Position numbers and translations under genes: made by a program. A DNA stretch of 64,000 bases from NCBI RefSeq assembly GCF_039555335.1, contig NC_092629.1:4793912-4857911 (forward strand), in the 5' to 3' direction. Position 1 is the first letter of the stretch. Every line of letters begins with the position of its first letter. This stretch comes from Amphiura filiformis. Taxonomy: Eukaryota; Echinodermata; Ophiuroidea; Amphilepidida; Amphiuridae. Below are positions 12,801 through 21,730 of this stretch, one piece after another. The notes below the pieces were generated by a model. It was not told the origin of the DNA. It saw only the letters and a program-made list of their open reading frames with translations, and made no database searches.

Positions 12801-13099
12801 AAAAGATTTGAAACAAGCCATGTGTTTCCTGCAACTTATGCATGTCAACACAATTTATAATCTATTTTTAATCTCTTTATTCTTGTGTCATTTTACCTAG
12901 ATCATGGCCACAGAAATTAGATGAGAAGGAAGTTGACACCACCATTGATGATGACGATATCCCAAGCTCACAGAAAAGCGCCACCAATGAATCGGCCCTG
13001 AAGAAACCAGAGATAGTTGCTGAGGGAACAGATCCATATGATGGAGCAGACACAGAAGATGAAGATGAGAACATAGTTATTGAAGATTTTGATGACTAG
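3809..13099 (+). CDS. RAD17: RAD17 checkpoint clamp loader, C-terminal ~380 residues in nine exons
   Basis: Rad17 replaces the large RFC subunit in the Rad17-RFC2-5 complex that loads the RAD9-RAD1-HUS1 clamp at damaged or stalled DNA to start ATR signalling in the nucleus. Exons read in one continuous frame: 3809-3878, 5167-5278, 6650-6859, 7296-7378, 7985-8131, 8956-9102, 11037-11157, 12125-12185 and 12901-13099, all with AG/GT borders. Diagnostic stretches are FNPVAPTSM, the clamp-loader sensor-2 type motif GDIRSAINSLQFACLKG, AIGGKDTSLFLFRALGKILY, FNLYLHQNYLEFY, RPLHKPEWF and LQTQLLPYLAIINIPLKNP. The tail is acidic and ends NIVIEDFDD, like the vertebrate tail; one SQ site (PSSQKS) could be an ATR/ATM target (inference). 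Walker A and B exons are missing because the gene begins left of the window. No frameshift was found. Introns are filled with foldbacks, a SINE and decayed copies of two of its own exons. Confidence 0.96.
3896..4147. repeat. Family A foldback variant just after RAD17 exon 1
   Basis: Begins 17 bp after the splice donor. It contains GAAATCCACACCCCCGCTGTG, CCATTTGAAATCC and a terminal CTTCCACAGGGATATGGC with AATGGAATAGCC. The same variant recurs near 44063-44145. Confidence 0.6.
4167..4366. repeat. ACACCCAAA minisatellite in RAD17 intron
   Basis: About nine units of roughly 18-22 bp alternate ACACCCAAAGGTA and ACACCCAAATG(T)CT, separated by TCATAAAT or TTAGAAT. Open frames on both strands here (for example repeated MRHLGVF) are products of the repeat. 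A related array lies at 27866-28090. Confidence 0.85.
4750..5108. mobile_element. Inverted-repeat element in RAD17 intron
   Basis: Arms of about 50-60 bp, including AGTCCAATAATTTACT and TGTTTTAGACGTTTCATCTT on the left and their inverse on the right (to about 5108), enclose about 210 bp. No coding remnant is seen. Target duplication was not resolved. Confidence 0.6.
5167..5278 (+). CDS. RAD17: RAD17 exon 2 (sensor-2/lid region)
   Basis: Acceptor TTTTCAACAG, donor GGTGAGT, ending in phase 1. Encodes GKLKCYVPSKSTIEAL followed by CGDIRSAINSLQFACLK. The GDIR-AIN-LQ block is the conserved AAA+ clamp-loader motif with the sensor-2 arginine. Confidence 0.95.
5300..6309. other. RAD17 intron, no feature recognised
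   Basis: About 1 kb of intron between exon 2 and the SINE. No coding similarity and no clear tandem or inverted repeat was found by eye. Confidence 0.4.
6316..6570 (+). mobile_element. tRNA-derived SINE in RAD17 intron
   Basis: The head has a box A match (TGGCCTAAAGG) and a box B-like GGTCCAATTCC in the spacing expected of a tRNA-derived RNA polymerase III promoter. The body contains TAAATGAGCACCGGCATTCT and ACTGGGAAGGTAACA. The same body sequence recurs in fragments at 10396-10560 and 26316-26455. It ends about 80 bp upstream of RAD17 exon 3. Confidence 0.7.
6650..6859 (+). CDS. RAD17: RAD17 exon 3
   Basis: Acceptor CCCATACAG, donor GTAAGT, phase 1 to phase 1. Encodes a serine- and lysine-rich linker (QSSSSSHGKATKSGK, RRGKKEKSEDDSD) and then the strongly conserved AIGGKDTSLFLFRALGKILYCK. 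The basic stretch could act in nuclear localisation (inference). Confidence 0.96.
7296..7378 (+). CDS. RAD17: RAD17 exon 4
   Basis: Acceptor TTATTTCAG, donor GTATGT. The split codon from exon 3 completes as Arg; it encodes RNPKSDDDPVLPDHLSHHDR then DPLKINPE and ends in phase 0. This is the acidic variable stretch before the conserved FNLYLHQNY block. Confidence 0.9.
7409..7526. repeat. Family A foldback, deleted copy
   Basis: TTGGGCTATTCTAGATGACA at the left and CTGGAATAGCC at the right, with ACACCCCCATGAAAGACACG and CCTTAATCTCCCACACGGGG inside. It starts 30 bp after the exon 4 donor. Confidence 0.65.
7848..7957 (+). pseudogene. Decayed duplicate of RAD17 exon 5
   Basis: From ATGTTTTGGCTAACACACAC to GCTAACAGATATTTATTC the sequence aligns along its length with exon 5 (7985 onward). 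It has substitutions and small indels, including an in-frame TAG where exon 5 has TAC and a shortened middle. An AG precedes it, but no open frame remains. It ends only 27 bp before exon 5, so it is a tandem duplicate. Confidence 0.85.
7985..8131 (+). CDS. RAD17: RAD17 exon 5
   Basis: Acceptor TTTGTCCTCAG, donor GTGAGT, 49 codons, phase 0 at both ends. Encodes ENFNLYLHQNYLEFYEPLDD and then VVEASRYFSDADFLASDWT. This corresponds to the LFNLYLHQNYIDFF region of human RAD17. Confidence 0.96.
8143..8302. repeat. Family A foldback after exon 5
   Basis: The unit runs from GGGCTATCCATACACCCTAT through TTCCACACAGGGAGTGTG and back to GATTAAGGTCATATTTGCCA and GCAGTAGCCC. It begins about 12 bp after the exon donor. 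Confidence 0.75.
8478..8920 (+). pseudogene. Decayed duplicate of RAD17 exon 6, split by a MITE
   Basis: 8478-8559 repeats the 3' intron end and first part of exon 6 (TCATTATAGCATAGG, GCAGCTAGGAGTCTCATTCA); 8891-8920 repeats the next part (AGTAGACATAATGCTACAAG). The pieces are separated by the TA-flanked element at 8560-8890. Relative to exon 6, two bases are missing after GAGTATG, so the frame is lost. Removing the insert with one TA restores an alignment of equal length to exon 6 across the junction. The copy ends about 35 bp before the real exon. Confidence 0.88.
8560..8890. mobile_element. MITE of the TACCGTAT family (family B) inside a pseudo-exon
   Basis: Exact terminal inverted repeats of about 24 bp start ACCGTATTCATTCCAATAAG and continue CGCC. 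TA flanks both ends and the pre-insertion site can be rebuilt from the intact exon 6, supporting a TA target duplication. Length is 331 bp with no coding capacity. GCGCCCA motifs follow each terminus. Confidence 0.88.
8956..9102 (+). CDS. RAD17: RAD17 exon 6
   Basis: Acceptor CATTATAG, donor GTAAGC, 49 codons in phase 0. Encodes HRTALREYGASVAARSLIHF followed by GKWRPLHKPEWFEVFRK. The RPLHKP-W block is nearly identical to human. A second AG five bases downstream would break the frame, which decides the start. Confidence 0.95.
9103..10254. other. RAD17 intron, no gene recognised
   Basis: A frame open at 9390-9767 has no recognisable similarity and no convincing splice sites; it is treated as chance. 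CAAATTGCTCC-like short motifs recur around 9920-10110 in both orientations. Confidence 0.4.
10255..10404. repeat. Family A foldback
   Basis: Contains GACATGACCTTAATCTCCTA, CACAGGGGGTGTAGATTTCA, TTTGAAATTCACACTATG and a terminal TGGAATAACCC. It abuts a SINE fragment. Confidence 0.7.
10396..10560 (+). mobile_element. SINE fragment (same family as 6316)
   Basis: Shares TAAATGGGTACCGGCATATA and GCTGGGAAGGTAAAC with the SINE at 6.3 kb. A box B-like GGATTCAAATCCC lies near 10432; the box A end is worn. Confidence 0.55.
11037..11157 (+). CDS. RAD17: RAD17 exon 7
   Basis: Acceptor TTATTTTCAG, donor GTATGT, 40 codons plus one base. Encodes YRESCAGAKGLFVGHCWTPV and then DLQTQLLPYLAIINIPLKNP. The LQTQLLPYLA block is diagnostic of Rad17. 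Confidence 0.96.
11158..11481. other. RAD17 intron, no feature recognised
   Basis: AT-rich intron; the open frame over part of it has no recognisable similarity. Confidence 0.35.
11482..11583. repeat. Family A foldback, short copy
   Basis: GGGGTATTCCAGTTGAAATC at the left and AGTTGGAATAGCC at the right, with CCCCCTAATGGAAAACATGA between. Confidence 0.65.
11732..12038. mobile_element. Inverted-repeat element, CAATCAAACT termini
   Basis: The left arm has CAATCAAACTACCCATGGTC, TGTGATTG and TTCCACCCTGATGTGGCAGG. The right arm repeats these in inverse order (CTGCCACATCAGGGTGCAAA, CAATCACAGG, AGTTTGATTG), arms of about 100 bp. It lies in the intron before RAD17 exon 8. Confidence 0.75.
12125..12185 (+). 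CDS. RAD17: RAD17 exon 8
   Basis: Acceptor AACTTTTCAG, donor GTAGGT. Completes the Gly codon from exon 7 and encodes QIAYLQELTRYSSKQLMAR, ending in phase 2 (the last two bases start a Gly codon). It matches the ISFIQDIGRLPLKRH helix region of human RAD17. Confidence 0.9.
12240..12559. other. RAD17 intron, no feature recognised
   Basis: More GC-rich than its surroundings but with no coding similarity and no clear repeat seen. Confidence 0.35.
12560..12774. repeat. Family A foldback with extra inner repeat
   Basis: CTTCCACACAGGGAGTGTGA opens the unit. Two successive copies of the TTTGAAATTCACACT...GTGTGGAAGATTAAGGTCAT half follow, the second continuing to GCCATAGGGGTGTATGGATT and TAATAGCC. 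It has therefore gained one extra half-unit. Confidence 0.75.
12901..13099 (+). CDS. RAD17: RAD17 terminal exon 9
   Basis: Acceptor TTTTACCTAG. Encodes GSWPQKLDEKEVDTTIDDDD, a single SQ site, and an acidic tail ending DEDENIVIEDFDD then TAG at 13097-13099. The final residues resemble the EENIIIEDYESDGT end of human RAD17, which supports this stop as the true end. Confidence 0.94.
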
Positions 13100-13203
13100 C
13101 AAACTGAAAAGTAAACAATAACTAAAGAGACGAAAACTTAAACGGTCCACAGTGTCATGCTGGTTGCTGATATGTAGCAAACGATTCGTAATTGTGGCTT
13201 GCA

Positions 13204-13209
13204 AATAAA
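13204..13209 (+). terminator. Candidate RAD17 polyadenylation signal
   Basis: AATAAA lies 105 bp past the stop codon. Cleavage site and use are unproven. Confidence 0.45.
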
Positions 13210-13536
13210 TGCAAGAGGCAGTCACCAAGCAGTATGCCAAAAAACCTCTCCACCCGTCATTTTGGACGGTATAATTTACTCCTGGGAGAGGCAAAATTAT
13301 TGCCTGTGATATACGCCTAAAAAAAAAATATTATGCTTGAATATAAAGTTCTGTTAACTGAAAACAAGACATGACTTAATATCAAAGCTGTAGCAATAGC
13401 TATTTGAAATGACTGAACCCCAGAAGGGGCAGTGGTCTGGTTTATGTTTTCACGGTCATATATTGGACAAGCAGTTTTGGTGAAACTGGCACTTGTCAAA
13501 TCCCAGCTATCTGTGCTGCTTGCCGCTTGGGTCACA

Positions 13537-13590
13537 GATCATTGAAGATTTTGATGACTAGCAAACTGAAAAGTAAACAATAACTAAAGA
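13537..13590 (+). pseudogene. Duplicate of the last RAD17 codons and 3' UTR start
   Basis: ATTGAAGATTTTGATGACTA and the following GCAAACTGAAAAGTAAACAA with TAACTAAAGA repeat 13077-13130 almost exactly, 460 bp downstream. The intervening 400 bp are unique. Confidence 0.85.
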
Positions 13591-13596
13591 ATCATA

Positions 13597-14039
13597 TACT
13601 GTATTGTTTGTATTAAACGCTCCCCCTCTATTAAATACCTCTCCCATTTTTGTCCAAAAATGTCCATGTCCATGTCCTTAAACTTAAACTTAAAACTTGC
13701 ATCATATGTCGGTTAAATTGCATGGACAAAACCTATTATGACTCAAACTTCCATTTAGTTTATTGCCTAAATATTATGGTAGAATTTCACTAATTTGATC
13801 AGATTCTTGTTTGATGATGCACTTAACAGATGTAATTTTGTTGTATTTACCGCAAAAATTACATGTTCCATGCATTTCCATGTGCGCTGCTATCTTGATT
13901 TTGAACCCGGAAGTGAATGATTCGTCCAAAGTTTACTGCCCATTTTGAAGCTTTTTTCACTGAAAATTCAGTTCTTATAAATACCCCCTTATGGAAAAAT
14001 GCACCTTCCCCTGGGGCGTTTATTACAAACAATACGGTA
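13597..14039. mobile_element. MITE, family B (TACCGTAT)
   Basis: Left end TACTGTATTGTTTGTATTAA then ACGCTCCCC; right end GGGGCGTTTATTACAAACAA then TACGGTA. The termini are inverse copies with few mismatches, 443 bp, TA at both ends. It starts just after the RAD17 tail duplicate. Confidence 0.8.
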
Positions 14040-15270
14040 CTCTTCTCTGGCGGGCATTTTGTTGTAGCAACAGACGCAGCAGTAATTTTCTGCAGTTTCC
14101 AGTAGCATCTTCACTGTAGTAAAGGGAACAAAGTGAAACATTTGAGCAGAAAGAACATAAGGTCGCAGCAGAAATTGAAAATCGCTGCACAGAAACAAAA
14201 ATCATTGCAAAATGGCCATGCAAGTTTAAAAAAAGTTGTACGTTCAGCATATACATTGAAAACTTGGGGAGAAATGTGACTAGATATGATCCAAGCAGGC
14301 CAAAGGTGGCATTTTTGACATTTGGATGGGAGCAAAAAGCATTAAAAAAATTGCACTGAAAAGAAATATAACTTTGTATCCAAGGGATCATATTAGCGCT
14401 TGAATGGGGGGGGGGGGGGGGAGACAATCAGCCTGATTTGTCAAAAAGTGGCTGAAAAGAACAAAACATGGGTTATTTTGCCGAAAGGTGCCCCTGTCCC
14501 AGTCCCCCCTTGACGCCCATCCAAGGGATGTAAGGATTTAAGGGATCACACTTTGATGATGATGATGATAATTCCAATTTCATGATTGGCTCCTTTGGCT
14601 CGATTGGATCAGGTCGTATCACAAATGTGACCATCCACCACAAAGGGGCCGTAATGTCGGCAGAGCAAGTTTTGAGATATGGGCCATTGAACATCTTAAA
14701 ACAATAGAAAACAAAGAATTTTCCAAAGCATGGGACATGTAATGCTTATTTTGAGGAGTATTTGCCTGTTCAATATCTCAAACAATAAAAAGGCCAATAT
14801 TGCAGGCCATTTGTGGTGGACTAAGGCAAGAATTAAAAACACCAGGAAGAGATATGAAATCAGATGTACAGTGTAGCGCTATATCATGAATGACCCATTT
14901 TGTTGGAGGAGGAAGGAAATGTGGCCTAAAAGAAATGGGGCTAAAAAGACAAAAACCTGCTTTTTTTTTTTTTGCCTGACTAACTAAAAACAGTTGTTTG
15001 CTCAGAATATAATGAAGCAGCTCTGAAGAAACCTGATTCTGCTGTGTGAGGAACAGCTCGTTATTTTGAAACATAGTCGTTGGGCAGGAAAAACCTCCAT
15101 ATGCGTCAATGGCCACCTATATATGTAACCTCTTGGCAGTTTTGTTTTAGACATGTTCAAAAATACAGTTTTTCCGGTCCAACAACAATATTTTTAATTC
15201 ATGAAGTAGTAGTTATGAAATCTTTGGTAACTAAAAACTCACAAAGACATTTTGGTTTTTCTTCTTCTAA
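14040..15270. other. Intergenic, low-complexity patches
   Basis: A poly-G run at about 14405-14420, a GAT trinucleotide run near 14555 and a poly-T run near 14962. No exon or inverted-repeat element was found. Confidence 0.45.
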
Positions 15271-15470
15271 ACTTGGTTCACCTCAAGTCAGTAGTGACGT
15301 TAATGCTTTATATTTTGTGGTTAATTGCGCTGCAAGCGTGCTGACAAAGCACCCTTGTACACTTGTCCGTGTAATTAACTTTGCACACTCGAATTGAGAC
15401 TGCAATCAGCTTAAATAAACATCTACGCTGGGCTAACCTATGTCACTACAAAAGTTGTGGTGAACCTAAG
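15271..15470. repeat. Short inverted-repeat element
   Basis: TTGGTTCACCTCAAG with GTAGTGAC on the left is mirrored by GTCACTACAAAAGTTGTGGT and GAACCTAAG on the right. Target duplication not resolved. Confidence 0.55.
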
Positions 15471-15626
15471 TATAGATAAAGCAAAATGAATGAGGCAACT
15501 CAGAACAAATATTGATACAGTAGAGGACTAGACACTACTTATTATGTAGCAGATTGATTTATCGGCAAGACACTGCTTGCATGACGCTTGGTCACTGCTA
15601 GCATCTCTGGTGTGACTGCACAGTGA

Positions 15627-15750
15627 CGGTATAATTCTGGTTTACCCTGCGCCCCCTGTATTCCTATATTGTACGATTCTGTTTTACCCTGTTTTAGGGT
15701 TAAGGTTATACTTATGCGCAGGGTATACCAGAATTATTCCGCAGTGACAC
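15627..15750. repeat. Foldback with TTTTAGGGTTAAGG centre
   Basis: Arms ATAATTCTGGTTTACCCTGC and GCAGGGTATACCAGAATTAT pair across about 60 bp; the outer TGACGG/CAGTGAC flanks extend the match loosely. Confidence 0.65.
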
Positions 15751-16087
15751 AAATATCACCCTAAAGGGGCAAGTGGCATGACACAATGAAACCAGCATTC
15801 ATCAGAATCATGAAGTTTCTAACCTGCAGTTTAATGCCTATGAACTCTTGTTGGCGATTTACAGGCCTTGCAATATTTTAACATTTCCAGTTGCCTGGGG
15901 CATGTCCAATTAGAAATCCACTTGCCCATCTTGATATTTTACGCGCTCTACTCTTTGCACACAATGCACACAATTATTAATCTTAAACCATGTGAAGTTA
16001 TAATACCGAATGGTAGTCACCTGACAAGGCATAGCATGCAGCACAGAGTACAGTATATCCTGTGAGGGGCACCTTGCATGTAGGATA

Positions 16088-16516
16088 CAGGGGTGGAATT
16101 TCGCGGGAGTCCGAGAGTCGACTCTCGCAGAGACTCCCGTAAAAGTCCTATTGCGAGAGTCCATGTGGACTCTCGCTGGAAATGATCGGCTCAGTGAACT
16201 TACGTTCAAGTTCAACACGCCTTAAAACTCATAGCCTTCAAAATATAAAGGAAAAGTCACCAAAGATGCAATGACATATATGGAAGTGAGAGTATGATGA
16301 GTATTTGATGACACATATATTAAAAACTTAACTTTGTTAGTTTATTTGTTAGTTTGTTTGTTTGAATGCATTTTACATAGGCCTACATATAATACCTTTT
16401 GGACTCCCGCAAGATTGTTGTACGAGAATCCATTTACGGGAATCCATGGACTCTCATAAAACTCTCTTGCGAGAATCCACTTGACTCCTGTGGCACTTTA
16501 CTAAATTCCACCCCTG
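16088..16516. mobile_element. TIR element, CAGGGGTGGAATTT termini, 5-bp duplication
   Basis: Ends CAGGGGTGGAATTT and AAATTCCACCCCTG are inverse; inner arms repeat GAGAGTC/GACTCTC motifs. GGATA directly precedes (16083-16087) and follows (16517-16521), a flush 5-bp target duplication. CAGGGGTGG termini suggest a hAT-type element with 5-bp sites (inference). 429 bp, no transposase. Confidence 0.8.
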
Positions 16517-16918
16517 GGATAGAAAGATTTGCTATAATTAGAATTTTTGGTATGCTAACTTTAAAATACTTTTGCATGTATGAATGAAACTGCAACGGCA
16601 TTTTGGAAATTGTATAAATTGTAAAATTCATAATTTTAAGCATATCTGTCAATTTAGATCTGTTGCCCACCAGGCAGACATGTGTATATTATGGAAAAAG
16701 GTCACAGCCTGATCAACATTCTGCACTGTATTTGAGTGTTTTTGTTTGCCTGAAAAACTGAAAAATACTGAAAGATTATGGGGAATACCTTGGGAAGTTG
16801 GATATACTCGCACAGAACTATTAAAATACAGTTGCCCATGTCTAAGGTGAACAAAGACGCAAATGGGTCAAGTCCCTTTGCTTTGTATGGAATGAGGTTT
16901 CTAGCATATATTCATGAG

Positions 16919-17292
16919 CAGTGTTCGAAATAAGGTAAAAATGGAGGTTCTCCTGAGGACAACCTAAGCATAGATTCTGCTTGTCCTAAAAATATTTCAG
17001 TTGTCTCTGATCCATTTGCCATCTGATCATTGATCACTGGTGCCATTTAACTCAGTGAAATGGTTAATTAAAAAATATTGAGAAATGAACATGCTGAACA
17101 ATCAATCATCACAGAAAACAGTGTGCAAGTGGTGATCGGCAGCTATTTCTTGCTGATCCATGTCAAGCTTTGTTTATTAATCATGATTTTGGAGGTAAAA
17201 TATAGTGGTTATCCGTCAGACAAATGTATGGCTCGTTATGATTGTCCTCAATGATTTTTGGACAAGAGGATAAGTTCTTAGTTCGAACAGTG
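16919..17292. mobile_element. hAT-like remnant, CAGTGTTCGAA termini
   Basis: Left CAGTGTTCGAAATAAGG and right CTTAGTTCGAACAGTG are near-inverse; flanking 8-mers TTCATGAG and CTCAAGAG match at six of eight positions. Inside, GGACAA/TTGTCC motifs recur. An old deletion derivative. Confidence 0.55.
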
Positions 17293-17439
17293 CTCAAGAG
17301 GGCCAAATGTTTTACATTTTGTATCACCAATGTGTAACAAATCGCACTGTGTTACATGCTTTGCATTTATGCTGAAAATATTATTACCGCTCTTTTAAAA
17401 ACATTCTTGTAACAGATGCATAGTAGACATAGCATCTCA

Positions 17440-17901
17440 AGTCTGCACAAAACGTAACGCAGCTGTTATAAATACGCCTATAGCTTCATAATAATAATTG
17501 TTTTCACAATATTTCAACATAAAAAGAAGCATGATTTATTTATGCATATTTTGATACTCAATTTATCCAATTTTGTTCATTAATAACAATAATAATGTGT
17601 TTTGAAAGAAAAATACCAGAATTTAAAGGTTACAGCTATTTGTATTGTTTTGAAGTCAGCCCGAAGATAATGATGGGCTTTGCTTGCTGCATAGTAACCA
17701 CTGATCGCTGTAAATGGCAACTTTTTAATTCAGGTATTTTTCTTTAAAAGCACAACTGTGTTGTTAATTTTGAACACCAATGGGGTATCAAAATGCACTT
17801 AAATAAATCATCCTTCTCTCTATGTTAAAATAATGTGAAAACAATTATTTGTTCAGAAGCTAAAGGCATTTATAACAGCTGCGTTACTTTTTGTGCAGAC
17901 T
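17440..17901. mobile_element. Long inverted-repeat element
   Basis: AGTCTGCACAAAACGTAACG and CAGCTGTTATAAATACGCCT on the left are mirrored by the sequence ending GTGCAGACT on the right. Arms are about 100 bp with AATAATTGTTTTCAC included. No coding remnant. Confidence 0.75.
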
Positions 17902-18194
17902 TTACATGGAACAAACTGGCCCTCATATTACAGATGCTGAACGTTGAACGTTTGTACTGTATCTGTTACTCACTTATGTATGGTATTGCTATAATAAAGT
18001 GTTCATCTACTGCACTATTACAGCATCTTGCTTAATATGACTAGTCATTTTGTAAGAAATTATCTTGTCTCTATATAGCTATATGACCAAGGCTGGTTGG
18101 GGTTGGGGAGGGAACGATGTAATTGCTTATATAGAAAACCAGTTCAACATGTGAAATTGAGTGACTTTGACACCCTTATTTGAAAAATTCTCTG

Positions 18195-18465
18195 ACTGAA
18201 ATGAGCGTTAAGTCGTAAGTTGGTTGTTTCAAGACATCCTGGCTGTTAATGAGTTTGTATTCTTTGTGTGCCGCACACCTGTACAAGCCAGTAGTATGTC
18301 TTTCATGACTGGCCTGGCCCATGTGCCCCCATGCACAAAGGACATACAGACATAATATTGGCTTGAACAGGTGTGTGTGTGAAACAAAGAACACCAACAC
18401 AGCAGCCAAGATGTCTTGAAACTACCAACTTGTGACTTTACGCTCATTTCATTGTAGCAGGTCAC
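18195..18465. repeat. Foldback element
   Basis: Left arm GAAATGAGCGTTAAGTCGTA and GTTTCAAGACATC; right arm GATGTCTTGAAAC and ACTTTACGCTCATTTC. The inner part also pairs partially (GGCCTGGCCC region). Confidence 0.7.
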
Positions 18466-18788
18466 AATCCCCGTAACATACATGTATGTTTGCAATTTAT
18501 TTATGGACGCCTCAAATAATACCAGTGGTGGCTCAAACTGTCATGTGAAATAGGCAAGTTTATTTATAAAGAAGAAGAGTAAATAATCTTTAAAATTTAC
18601 AAATTAGTACATTTTATTGTCTTTTAAACACATGATATCACTTAACCTCGCTCCCATTTGCAATGTTCGTAAATATATCCAGGGGTAAGGTAAAGGAGGT
18701 AAAGGAGATGATCCTGTATAAACAGTAATCGGGAGTGCCCATCTCTCTTTCATTGGCGATTGGGCCAGACTCCTCCATGTAATGTTGC

Positions 18789-19035
18789 TATAGACCACTT
18801 GACATCACTGTTTATCAACAAAGGCGAGGGACTCGTCTATCGATATTGCTCGAACGAGCCGCTACACTGTTTAATGGCTTTCCTGTACTATATGAAATGT
18901 GGCGGGCGATTTAAAATGCATGTGCCCTTAGCAGACTACGGTGCGTACGCACACTGCAGGGCAAAGAACAATCGAAATTGCCATAATGCGCGCGCATACT
19001 GCCGGGCAATGACGTCAGATGCCAAGTGGTCTATA
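18789..19035. mobile_element. MITE, TATAGACCACTTGACA termini (copy 1)
   Basis: TATAGACCACTTGACATC at the left and GATGCCAAGTGGTCTATA at the right form about 17-bp inverted termini with TA ends. A diverged second copy is at 40040-40268. The open frame crossing it is not a gene. Confidence 0.75.
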
Positions 19036-19143
19036 GGGGGATCGCTACACCTCCTCTACAGCGAGTCTAACTGTCTTTCACCAGCCTTTTAGCACATTGC
19101 ACAGCGAGTCCATGGGGACTCAAGTGCAATGTGTTACCATCCT

Positions 19144-19275
19144 GGACTATATTCCAATTGAAATCCATACGGTACACCTCCTATTTAGGTAATCCCATTC
19201 GAAATTCACACTCCCCATGTGAAAAATTAAGGTCATGTCTTCCATAGGGGTGTATGAATTTCAAATGGAGTAGTG
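19144..19275. repeat. Family A foldback
   Basis: Contains TATTCCAATTGAAATCCATA, TCGAAATTCACACTCCCCAT, TTAAGGTCATGTCTTCCATA and AATGGAGTAG. Confidence 0.65.
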
Positions 19276-20970
19276 CATTTTCTTCGGAAGTGGGGGGAGG
19301 GGACCCAATATGTGACGTGTCATGTCAAAATAAAGCAGACACTTTTGGGCAGGTTATCAATTTTGAGGTTTTTACATATCTTAAATATAGATATATTTTG
19401 CTCCACAACGCCGTTTTCTCCAATGAAATCGGACATTCCTAAGTGAAGATATTGAGTTCATAAGTTATGGTATTATTAAGTTGGAAATTGAGATATCGAC
19501 CTTTAAAAATATTATTAACAATGTTGAGGGTATGAATTAAAAAAAAAAAAAAAAAAAAAAATACAAGATGCCAGTTATATTCGGTCTGAAACTATCAGAC
19601 AATATTTTTAACATTAATAATATCACAAATTTGCAACAAACCCAAAAGGGTCTGCTTTTGACATGACATATCACATATGTCAGAGACCAGAGTCACTTAT
19701 TTATGACCCCTCTATCTTGGGTTGAACATGTTTATGACCCCCCCTTGGCATGTGCAGCCCAAAACAAACTATTCAAAAAAGAACTTCTGTTCTATTAAGT
19801 GATGTGACGTCATGCAGACCGAGCGAATGCATGCTCATTTTAAATACAACTGCAATTTTTGCCAATATGCATGTCACTTACATATAGTCACATGCCCTTT
19901 AATAATATTATGACCTTCCCTGTGTAAATACATTATGACCCCAACATATTTGGGACCTTCCCTCCTAAGAAAATACCACCCCACACTAGATAATCAAATG
20001 GATTAATACATCACAAAGATGAACCTTAAATCCAACCATGCTATTTCTAAAACTGTTTGGCAAATGTTTCCCATTTGCAAGTGTACCCTTAAAATAATAC
20101 TAGTAGTGAAAGATAAAAGATGCAGGGAACCAGGGGTCTATTCACAAAACTCGATCATCATAAGCTTGAAGATAATGACAACAAAACATTAATTAACAAT
20201 GCTTGATGTTGGCTGTTGTGGTGCAGCTACTAAGTTCCCAAACTGGGATACCATTGTGCACTTTGTACAGTATGTATGAGAATTAATTTCAACATATTTT
20301 CAACTTGCTCCGATTTGAGCAAAAATGGTGGCAAATTGTTCATATCTTGACACAAAAATCAAGAACAAGCAAAGTTATAAACACATTTGCCATCATGTTT
20401 ACTTTGTTGTTGTATGCAATTCGTAACCTCTATTGCAGTAGATTACAGTTAAATCATCCCAGTGGTTCACTGGAATAGTAAAGCAGAACTGTGTACTGCA
20501 GTAACCCATATAGAATAGACCTAAATGGTGTTTGGTGGTACCGTATTCAACCAAATTATTTGACCTGGGAAGTGCTTAAAGCCATATCGTAATATTTGAT
20601 GAGGAGGATGCCCTCAAAGTTTTTTCATAATTCTGATTTTTATACACATGTAATACTTTCGTAAACTAATATGTCCTGCAAAAATGAAGGCTTTAGGTGC
20701 TTTAGTTGTGACAAAATCCGAGATTTATTTATTAGGGAAGGGGTGCATTTGTGCTAATTTGGTCAAATAAGGTACACAACTCTAGCCTGCTACCATTTTA
20801 TTGTTTATACCATTTAAACAAGATGGTATGAAGCCATGAACATATATTTAAGATGTAATGAGTACACTCTTGCCCAAATATTTACCAGGTTTTTTATGAG
20901 GTTCTCCTGTGATATCAATGTCTCAATGGGTAAAGTGGATATCAGCTAGGTCACCCACCTATATAGCAAT
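19276..20970. other. Intergenic, no gene recognised
   Basis: Poly-A run near 19538-19562; otherwise AT-rich with no exon. This flanks the 3' end of the minus-strand CZIB gene and could include its 3' UTR. Confidence 0.4.
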
Positions 20971-20981
20971 ACAGTGGCGTA

Positions 20982-21255
20982 GCCAGGGGGGGGGGGGGCT
21001 GGTGCCCCCCCGCTCATGATGGCCGTCGGTTCATGAGAGGTCGTCGGTAGACGGAAGGTGTTGGTGAAAAATAATTTGGGTGATATTCTAATATTTTACT
21101 TGTTTAAATGTTTAAAAATTGAATTATACCTTCTTTTTTTTTGCTCTTCACTTTTTCAAACCATTGAAAAAAAATTGGGGGCAACCATTTACAACTTCCG
21201 TCGGTACATTTACAAGTTGTGCCCCCTCGGTTCCAAAATCCTGGCTACGCCACTG
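20982..21255. mobile_element. hAT-like MITE with exact 8-bp duplication
   Basis: Termini CAGTGGCGTAGCCAGG and CCTGGCTACGCCACTG are inverse; TAGCAATA sits exactly at both flanks (20974-20981 and 21256-21263). Eight-base duplications with CAGTGG termini are typical of hAT elements. 274 bp, non-coding. Confidence 0.92.
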
Positions 21256-21640
21256 TAGCAATATAATGGTCCCGATACGCTCACATAGATTTTGTGAAGA
21301 CCTTGCATTCATGACATTATTAGGCTACAACCTCCTTCTAGACAGATAAGTCATATTTCACCAATGTTGTTGCTGAACAATAACTTACTTAACCACTTGT
21401 TACAAACTGTCATGTCAAGAGTTTGCAACAAAAGGTCACTAACTGGAAAGCTGGACTGCATGACAAGGTCATCTGATGTAGCTGCATGATTCCCTATCTG
21501 TGTCACATATAGCCCTTGGCTGGATACAAAACTGATAAACTGTTCATTTCAGTGACAAGGAAATTATTGCTTTTGAAGCTAAAGCTGACAAAAAAATTTC
21601 AGACAACTGAGAATTGTAACCTAATGGTTTGAAAATGTTA

Positions 21641-21730
21641 TCACTTTTTATGCGGTACAATGATGAACTGACTCTCCAAATCAAAGATGCCAACAGAGAA
21701 GTTCTTGTGTTCATCATATTCCACCCATTC
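21641..21730 (-). CDS. CZIB: CZIB last exon
   Basis: Acceptor TTTTTTTCACAG; 29 codons and TGA. Encodes EWVEYDEHKNFSVGIFDLES then QFIIVPHKK, corresponding to DWTDYDEKAQESVGIYEVTHQFVKC in human. Confidence 0.93.
   Translation of the reverse strand, partial: EWVEYDEHKNFSVGIFDLESQFIIVPHKK

Noticed and set aside
13917-14427. Overlapping open frames on both strands
   Set aside because: They cover a family B MITE and low-complexity sequence; no protein features.
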